37,462 bases of DNA from contig DASUXY010000038.1 of NCBI GenBank assembly GCA_036377675.1, positions 1-37,462 on the forward strand, given 5' to 3'. Under the pieces are notes generated by a model. The model worked only from the letters and a program-made list of their open reading frames with translations. It was not told the origin of the DNA and searched no databases. Positions 33,153 to 37,462 of the stretch are shown one piece after another. The number at the start of each line of letters is the position of its first letter. The stretch's first letter is position 1. The stretch comes from DASUXY01 sp036377675. Lineage in GTDB: Bacteria; Bacillota; Bacilli; Bacillales; Amphibacillaceae. The position numbers and the translations under genes were made by a program.

Positions 33153-33632
33153 TTATTGAATAATGAGTGAAACATCTTGATTTAAACTCATCAAGACAGG
33201 TGACTGTGTAATCGACATTTTAGCAATCTTTTCAATTGCTGTAGCATCAGCTGAAGATTCAACAGATAAAACGATCTCTGGTTCAATCATACCAGGATTA
33301 CCGTCACTTAAACCTAAAAACGGCTTTTGATCGAATTTTCCTGTAACTTGAATTTTTACTTTAGTGAGTGAGATTTTATTCGAGTAGGCGTTCTTATGCA
33401 AAGTCGTTGCATAACAATTTGCAGCAGATACTACCAACATTTCAATCGCCGTCATTTTCCCTTCAGGCATTTCGGGCATTTCTTCAATTTTGATTTCATT
33501 CAAATTTTCTATTTTAGATGCGACAGGTTCACCACCAACAAACTCAAATGTTCCACGCCATACACTTATAGCTAATGAATCATCAGCTTGAATGTGCTTC
33601 GCCATTTCTTGAAACATTTCCATTTTATTCAT
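33153..33632 (-). CDS. OsmC/Ohr-family protein lacking the second redox cysteine
   Basis: The 159-residue protein has the OsmC fold: a TAIEMLVVSAANCYATTL helix with the first conserved Cys (Cys73), then the beta strands ISLTKVKIQVTGKFD, and a final helix. Family peroxidases use a second Cys in a CPV motif; here it is SPV with Ser144, so the normal disulfide peroxidase cycle is unlikely. It may act as a single-Cys thiol or persulfide-handling protein, or in binding. I chose the ATG at 33632, seven bases after GAGGAGG. A CsoR/CstR-like palindrome overlaps its promoter. Confidence 0.82.
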   Translation of the reverse strand: MNKMEMFQEMAKHIQADDSLAISVWRGTFEFVGGEPVASKIENLNEIKIEEMPEMPEGKMTAIEMLVVSAANCYATTLHKNAYSNKISLTKVKIQVTGKFDQKPFLGLSDGNPGMIEPEIVLSVESSADATAIEKIAKMSITQSPVLMSLNQDVSLIIQ

Positions 33633-33659
33633 CAATATACCTCCTCGTATACACACCCC

Positions 33660-33679
33660 ATTATACCCATAGGTGTATA
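33660..33679 (-). promoter_or_regulatory. -10 element with CsoR/CstR-like palindrome before the OsmC gene
   Basis: On the minus strand TATAAT (33660-33665) is preceded by GGG. It overlaps the near-palindrome TATACCCATAGGTGTATA (33662-33679), whose ATACCC...GGTGTAT layout resembles operators of the CsoR/CstR copper and persulfide sensors. No matching -35 is evident. Confidence 0.4.
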
Positions 33680-33896
33680 GAAAGACACGTAATCAGTTTG
33701 TTCCTGCAAAATTTCTATACTTTAAGAATCAAATTCATAATTGGGCTTTTGAAAACAAATACATGCACAATTTTTGAATCATTTTTTTAAAAGTTTTGAA
33801 AGTGTTGCGTTATGAACTCGCAGTTGACATAAGGGATCTGTGAGTCCTCGAATTCACACTAGTTTCATTCTGGGGGTCGCACTATATTAATCATAG

Positions 33897-34111
33897 GTTA
33901 TTCGTTGGAATACCTCAAAGCGTATGCTGTCGGATGAATTTTTTATCTGCGATGCAGGCGAAGCATGTTTGCCGTACTTTAAAATGCCTGTCAATTACGT
34001 ACACGATCAAGTATAACTACTACTGTAGACAGATATGGCGAAAATGATAAAAAATTAGAAGATGTTTAATGATATTCTTTAAGTGCACCATTTTTTGAAG
34101 GTGTACTTTTT
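33897..34111 (+). other. short open frame and orphan terminator (possible gene relic)
   Basis: An open frame of 39 codons (33897-34016; ATG at 33924) reads MLSDEFFICDAGEACLPYF and on. It has no ribosome site, and I do not recognise it. A terminator-like hairpin with a T run follows (AAGTGCACC at 34081-34089 with GGTGTACTT at 34100-34108). A terminator without an intact gene upstream on that strand suggests a decayed gene. Other frames across 33800-34060 are also open in pieces. Nothing else is seen in 33680-34200. Confidence 0.25.
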
Positions 34112-34202
34112 ACTACGATTCAGTAATGTATTTAATCGTTTGATGCCAATGCGGGAAAAGAATCCCCTGAAAGGAACATTCTCAGTTAGACAATAAAATC
34201 AA

Positions 34203-34233
34203 AAACGCTTAACCCTTTACAGGTCAAGCGTTT
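34203..34233 (-). terminator. intrinsic terminator of the tRNA gene
   Basis: On the minus strand AAACGCTTGACC (34222-34233) pairs with GGTTAAGCGTTT (34203-34214), with one mismatch, and TTTT-type sequence follows. It lies about 8 bp after the tRNA. Confidence 0.85.
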
Positions 34234-34240
34234 AGGCTAG

Positions 34241-34313
34241 TGATTCCGATTGGGCTCGAACCAACGACCTCCACCCTGTCAAGGTGGCGCTCTCCCAGCT
34301 GAGCTACGGAATC
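34241..34313 (-). tRNA. tRNA-Val (anticodon GAC)
   Basis: The 73-nt gene folds as a complete cloverleaf. The acceptor GATTCCG pairs with CGGAATC. The D arm is GCTC/GAGC with a GG loop. The anticodon stem CCACC/GGTGG holds the loop TTGACAG (anticodon GAC). The T arm is GTTGG/CCAAT around TTCGAGC. The discriminator base is A and CCA is not encoded. It is a solitary gene with its own promoter and terminator. Confidence 0.95.
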
Positions 34314-34342
34314 GTATGTATTGGATTTGGACGACAATTAAT

Positions 34343-34371
34343 ACTATACATCGTTTTTTATATTCTGTCAA
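34343..34371 (-). promoter_or_regulatory. sigma-A promoter of tRNA-Val
   Basis: On the minus strand a perfect TTGACA (34366-34371), a 17-bp spacer and TATAGT (34343-34348) lie 30 bp before the tRNA. Confidence 0.85.
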
Positions 34372-34822
34372 GGTTTTTTTAAAAAAAGTTAAAACATATA
34401 CATCGTGAACAGAATCAATGAAAACATTTATGCGTTTGTTACCAAAACGGATGAATCGAGGGAAGTTCCATGTTCATCCGTAAATTATCCAATAAATATA
34501 CTAACAGAAAAAAGAGGGGGAATTCAACTCATACATAAATGCATTTTATAGATTACAAACGACAATTGTATAAATCCGTTGCACGGAAGGTAATAAAGTC
34601 ACTACTTAAATAATTAATCCTATCATAATATAAACGAAATGTAAGATCGATCGTTCTTTTAAAATAGCCACTTGATAAGATCCAAATGATTAAAGCAAAC
34701 TCAATATACAGAGAAAAAGACTATGCCCAATATTTATCTTTATATACATTAAAAGTTTCACCCATCTTCCAATTTAATTCCATCTAAGTTACATTAATAG
34801 AGTAGGAGAAAGGTGGATGTAC
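34372..34822. other. intergenic stretch without a recognisable gene
   Basis: This A/T-rich region holds a 9-bp inverted repeat (ACGGATGAA at 34447-34455 with 34473-34481) that lacks a T tail, and probably the promoter of the CHY gene. I could not assign more. Confidence 0.4.
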
Positions 34823-35155
34823 ATGAAGCACGTATACGGACATACAGTTGATGATCAAACGCGTTGTATACATTATCATACAAAAAAAGATATTGTTGCA
34901 ATTAAGTTTAAATGTTGTTATAAATATTATCCATGTTATATATGTCATCAAGATTGTGAAATTCATAATATCGTAGCATGGGAAAAAGAGGAATTTGATC
35001 AATTGGCAATTTTGTGTGGGGTGTGTAAAACAGAGCATACGATTCGTCAGTACTTACAAACGAATAATTGTGTACATTGTAACTCCAGTTTTAATGAAAG
35101 GTGTAAAAAACACTTTCATCTTTATTTCGACTATGAAGAAGATTGTCATATATAA
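34823..35155 (+). CDS. CHY-type zinc-finger protein
   Basis: The 110-residue protein is a single CHY zinc-finger domain. The signature Cys15-x-His17-Tyr18 (RCIHYH) is followed by paired ligands: CC near 31-32, CYICHQDCEIH (about 38-48), CGVCKTEH (about 65-72) and CVHC (about 84-87). In eukaryotes the CHY domain occurs in RING E3 ligases and in the mitochondrial Hot13; the bacterial stand-alone form has no settled role. I chose the ATG at 34823, six bases after GGTGG; an ATG at 34817 lies directly against that site. It is likely cytosolic and binds zinc. Confidence 0.85.
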   Translation: MKHVYGHTVDDQTRCIHYHTKKDIVAIKFKCCYKYYPCYICHQDCEIHNIVAWEKEEFDQLAILCGVCKTEHTIRQYLQTNNCVHCNSSFNERCKKHFHLYFDYEEDCHI

Positions 35156-35200
35156 TATATAAACAAATCATAAACATTAGAAATGTATATAAAAGTTACG

Positions 35201-35231
35201 AAGCGATTGCCACGAAAGCAGTCGCTTTTTT
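35201..35231 (+). terminator. intrinsic terminator after the CHY gene
   Basis: AAGCGATTGC (35201-35210) pairs with GCAGTCGCTT (35218-35227), with one G-U pair, and is followed by TTTT. Confidence 0.88.
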
Positions 35232-35311
35232 CGATTGTAGTGACAAAGGGAGTTGCCGTTTCTAAAAAATTAAATTTTATCATAGCTTATGAATAAGGAG
35301 GTGGACATACT

Positions 35312-35560
35312 ATGTTTGAAGTATATGATGTTGCACTTATTCCGTTAATTGTCGGTCTCGTCGAGTTATTGAAGGGGATTGGACTCTCTAAACGGTGGTC
35401 CCCTTTCGTCTCCATCATGTTTGGTTTGGTTGCAGGTACGTTATATGTTTACCCCAAGGATTTAAAAGGAGGAATTATTGTCGGGTTAATGTTAGGCATG
35501 TCAGCGAGTGGATTGTACTCTGGGACGAAAAACACAATTGAAAAATGTGATGAGACATAA
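35312..35560 (+). CDS. holin-like small membrane protein
   Basis: The 82-residue protein has an amphipathic start and hydrophobic segments at about 6-20 (VALIPLIVGLVELLKGI), 30-46 (FVSIMFGLVAGTLYVYP) and 53-68 (GGIIVGLMLGMSASGLY). A charged tail KNTIEKCDET follows. The layout resembles small phage-type holins common in Bacillaceae chromosomes, but there is no endolysin beside it, so the function is unknown. A very strong AAGGAGGTGG site lies seven bases before the ATG. Confidence 0.7.
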   Translation: MFEVYDVALIPLIVGLVELLKGIGLSKRWSPFVSIMFGLVAGTLYVYPKDLKGGIIVGLMLGMSASGLYSGTKNTIEKCDET

Positions 35561-35639
35561 TTGTACGTTAGGGTTGTTAAGGATGAGCGCTTTATACTTG
35601 AGATTTGTTAAAAGTGGAATAATAGTACTGTCCCTTTCC

Positions 35640-35681
35640 CCTATTGCCTAGAATTAATATGAAATTGTTTTAGGCAATAGG
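35640..35681. other. unassigned 11-bp inverted repeat
   Basis: CCTATTGCCTA (35640-35650) and its exact complement (35671-35681) flank a 20-nt A/T-rich loop; a G-U pair and two A-T pairs could extend the stem. It has no T tail on either strand, so it is not an obvious terminator. The rest of 35561-35880 holds only the next promoter. Confidence 0.5.
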
Positions 35682-35810
35682 TGGCCGCAAAAGAAGTGCA
35701 AAATACAATTTTAATAAGTAGATGTAGCTTTTTGAAAGTACAATTTCTAAAGTGAATATAATGGATTGAATAAATAGTAAAATGATTAAATGAGTGTATT
35801 TTATAAAATG

Positions 35811-35838
35811 TTGCAATATTTACAAAATGATGTATGAT
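35811..35838 (+). promoter_or_regulatory. promoter of the lipoprotein-ABC operon
   Basis: TTGCAA (35811-35816), a 16-bp spacer and TATGAT (35833-35838) lie about 42 bp before the start codon. Confidence 0.55.
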
Positions 35839-35880
35839 TTGTTGTGAACATTTATTATCTTTGTGGAGGAAGGTATGTAA

Positions 35881-36624
35881 ATGAAAAAAAGGATGACGAT
35901 GCTAGTAGGCTGTTTGCTGATTCTTTTTGTTTCCGGGGGTTGTTCTAATAAGGAAGAAGAAGTATATTTTGGAACAATTGAAGGAAAGAAGCAAACGATC
36001 TATAGTCAACTGGAAGGTGAGGTTGATTCGATTGAAACGGAAGAACAACAAGAGATAAAGGCAAACGACCTTCTATGTTCCTTAAAAGATGATTATTATG
36101 AGTTACAACGTAAGGAAGCGGAAGCAGCACTCTCAAATGTCGAGGTGAAAAAGAAGGAAGCGGAAGAACAAGGTGCTACCGACAATCAGTTAAAAATGAT
36201 TGAAGGGGAATTAAATCAGGCCAATGCTCTACTTGAACAAGTTGAATATACAAAGTCCCAAACGAAAATTAACGCTCCTAAAAGTGGAATTGTTTCTGAA
36301 TGGCTTGTAAGTGAAGGAGATTTTGTAATTGTTGGTACACCACTTGTCAATATCCTTACAGACGAACCTTATGAATTGACGATTTTTGTTCCTCAAAAAA
36401 AATTGTCTGATTTTTCATTGAATCAAAGTGTTACGATCACTTCAGTTGCTCATTCTGACAAATCATTCGAAGGATTTGTGAAACAAATTGCAGATGAAGC
36501 GGTATTTAGTCCTCAAAACAATGAAACATTAGATGATCAGGCAGAAAAGGTTTTTCCCATTCAAATTCGTGTTGAGGATAACAATCAGTTAAAACCTGGG
36601 ATGGACGTATCTGTTGAACTTTAA
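35881..36624 (+). CDS. HlyD-family membrane fusion lipoprotein (YbhG-like)
   Basis: The 247-residue protein has a signal peptide of lipoprotein type: basic start, hydrophobic 7-18, then SGGC with Cys21. The lipobox is imperfect, with Ser at -3. A biotinyl-like half-domain (about 45-70) is followed by a coiled coil (about 72-120). The second half-domain has the INAPKSGIVSEWLVSEGDFV motif (about 129-148). A beta-barrel domain ends with LKPGMDVSVEL. It would link the ABC transporter encoded downstream to the outside face. It heads an operon with the ATPase and permease; the substrate is unknown. Confidence 0.85.
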   Translation: MKKRMTMLVGCLLILFVSGGCSNKEEEVYFGTIEGKKQTIYSQLEGEVDSIETEEQQEIKANDLLCSLKDDYYELQRKEAEAALSNVEVKKKEAEEQGATDNQLKMIEGELNQANALLEQVEYTKSQTKINAPKSGIVSEWLVSEGDFVIVGTPLVNILTDEPYELTIFVPQKKLSDFSLNQSVTITSVAHSDKSFEGFVKQIADEAVFSPQNNETLDDQAEKVFPIQIRVEDNNQLKPGMDVSVEL

Positions 36625-36655
36625 GATTATAACCGTTTAGGGAGGGGATATATAA

Positions 36656-37420
36656 GTGAGTCAAGCGATTAATTGTCATCAGCTTAAGAAAACATTTGGA
36701 TCTATCGTTGCTGTAAATGAGATTAGCTTGTCGATTAAAAAAGGGATTATCTATGGGCTTTTAGGACCGAATGGCTCGGGTAAATCAACGCTTATTCATA
36801 TGCTATGTGGTGTGCTCCCTCCGACAGCTGGAGCTGGGAAAGTACTTGGATTTGATATCCAATCCGAACCTGAGCAAATTAAACAGCGTATCGGTTATAT
36901 GTCACAAAAGTTTAGTCTCTATCTCGAGCTATCTGTACTTGAAAATTTGCAGTTTTACGGAGGGGTCTACGGAATTAAAAAGGAAGAACTAAAACAAAGA
37001 ATGGACGATTTAATTGAATTAACTAACCTAGAAGGCTATCGTCATCAAAAAGCAGGAACTTTATCGGGAGGATGGAAACAGCGACTGGCGCTTTGCTGTG
37101 CCTTAATACATAAACCAGACTTGTTGATTTTAGATGAGCCTACTGCTGGAGTGGATCCTCTTTCCCGAAAGATTTTTTGGGATATTATTCAGATGCAAAA
37201 AAAGAAAAATATAACAGTATTAGTAACAACTCATTATATGGATGAGGCGCTCATATGTGATGAAATTGGCTTCATTTACTCTGGAAATTTACTTGCAAGT
37301 GGCGATGCAAATGTAATTATGAATCATCATCATGTGAGCACATTAGATGAACTGTTTATTAAGCTTGTCCAACAAGAGGAACAAAATCATTCCTATGGGA
37401 GATGTGTGCGAAGTGAGTAG
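36656..37420 (+). CDS. ABC transporter ATP-binding protein (YbhF/CcmA type)
   Basis: The 254-residue single-domain ATPase has Walker A GPNGSGKS (37-44), signature LSGGW (136-140), Walker B LLILDEP (156-162) and the H-loop His in VTTHYMDEAL. It belongs to the ABC-2 exporter class. It starts with GTG at 36656 after GGGAGGGG, 31 bp after the lipoprotein gene. Its end overlaps the start of the permease gene by eight bases, so the operon is coupled. The substrate is unknown; drugs or lipids are typical. Confidence 0.92.
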   Translation: MSQAINCHQLKKTFGSIVAVNEISLSIKKGIIYGLLGPNGSGKSTLIHMLCGVLPPTAGAGKVLGFDIQSEPEQIKQRIGYMSQKFSLYLELSVLENLQFYGGVYGIKKEELKQRMDDLIELTNLEGYRHQKAGTLSGGWKQRLALCCALIHKPDLLILDEPTAGVDPLSRKIFWDIIQMQKKKNITVLVTTHYMDEALICDEIGFIYSGNLLASGDANVIMNHHHVSTLDELFIKLVQQEEQNHSYGRCVRSE

Positions 37421-37462
37421 AAGCATTCAAAAGTACAGCTTTGTACGCTTTCATGCCATTGT
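37413..37462 (+). CDS. ABC-2 permease, N-terminus only (cut by window edge)
   Basis: A frame starting GTG at 37413 reads MSRSIQKYSFVRFHAIV up to the edge, the usual cytosolic start of YbhS/YhhJ-type permeases just before the first membrane helix. GGGAGA (37397-37402) precedes it by ten bases; an in-frame GTG at 37404 is closer to that site but too near. It overlaps the end of the ATPase gene. Confidence 0.65.
   Translation, partial: MSRSIQKYSFVRFHAI

Noticed and set aside
34241..34313. tRNA-Asp, because GTC is visible on the plus strand
   Set aside because: The cloverleaf folds on the minus strand, where the anticodon loop TTGACAG gives GAC, hence valine.
34624..34632. CATAATATA as a sigma-K -10 for the CHY gene
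   Set aside because: The AC element would be 18 bp away, and the site is almost 190 bp from the start codon in a very A/T-rich stretch.
35281..35289. CATAGCTTA as a sigma-K -10 for the holin-like gene
   Set aside because: No AC element at 16-17 bp, and the transcript would start inside the ribosome binding site.
1..37462. CRISPR arrays, insertion sequences, prophage or toxin-antitoxin loci
   Set aside because: No regularly spaced direct repeats, transposase, integrase or recognisable toxin-antitoxin pair was seen. The holin-like gene alone is not evidence of a prophage.

Overview
The window is a chromosomal segment of a low-GC, endospore-forming Firmicute of the Bacillaceae. This rests on gene order very close to the Bacillus subtilis fabHAF-yjbA-trpS-yjbC-spx-mecA-coiA-pepF-yjbH/I-yjbK-yjbM-nadF-yjbO-prpE-cotO-cotZ region, on spore coat genes with sigma-K-type promoters, and on strong AGGAGG-type ribosome binding sites. 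No phage, insertion sequence or CRISPR array was seen.

Region by region. (1) 1-5157: a FapR-operator promoter drives fabH-fabF (fatty acid initiation and elongation). A small membrane protein, yjbA and a convergent trpS follow; trpS has a long T-box-like leader. (2) 5158-12230: a DUF4015 glycosidase-like protein and a structured repeat, then yjbC-spx, mecA, coiA and pepF (stress regulation, ClpC adaptor, competence, oligopeptidase). (3) 12316-18163: minus-strand spxH(yjbH)-yjbI and the CYTH protein yjbK; plus-strand relQ(yjbM)-nadK-rluD-like yjbO; minus-strand prpE. (4) 18386-21376: mgtE, then cotO, cotZ and an unrecognised 63-aa gene, each of the last three behind a good sigma-K consensus. 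(5) 21667-28051, all minus: a YetF/DUF421 membrane protein, yjcH-yjcG-yjcF, and a heterodimeric ABC exporter pair behind a promoter overlaid by a perfect 20-bp palindrome. (6) 28371-34313, a looser, accessory-looking stretch: two short-chain dehydrogenases, a secreted PhoX-family phosphatase, an OsmC-like protein lacking its second cysteine, decayed coding remnants, a lone tRNA-Val(GAC) and two repeat copies. (7) 34823-37462: a CHY zinc-finger protein, a holin-like small membrane protein, and the start of an operon for a lipoprotein-type membrane fusion subunit, ABC ATPase and ABC-2 permease (permease cut by the window edge).

Functionally, the core links several stress and growth-control proteins: Spx, its degradation adaptor SpxH, the ClpC adaptor MecA, the (p)ppGpp synthetase RelQ and NAD kinase. 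This matches known Bacillus synteny and is not new. The observations most worth a second look are a family of long hairpin repeats (two good copies, one diverged) placed just downstream of stop codons in the gene's own orientation, with compensatory changes in the stem; the probable new sporulation gene at 21185; the trpS T-box whose core reads UUGC where UGGC is expected; the palindromic operator before the ABC exporter; and the OsmC variant beside a CsoR/CstR-like palindrome. I found no clear undescribed multi-gene system.
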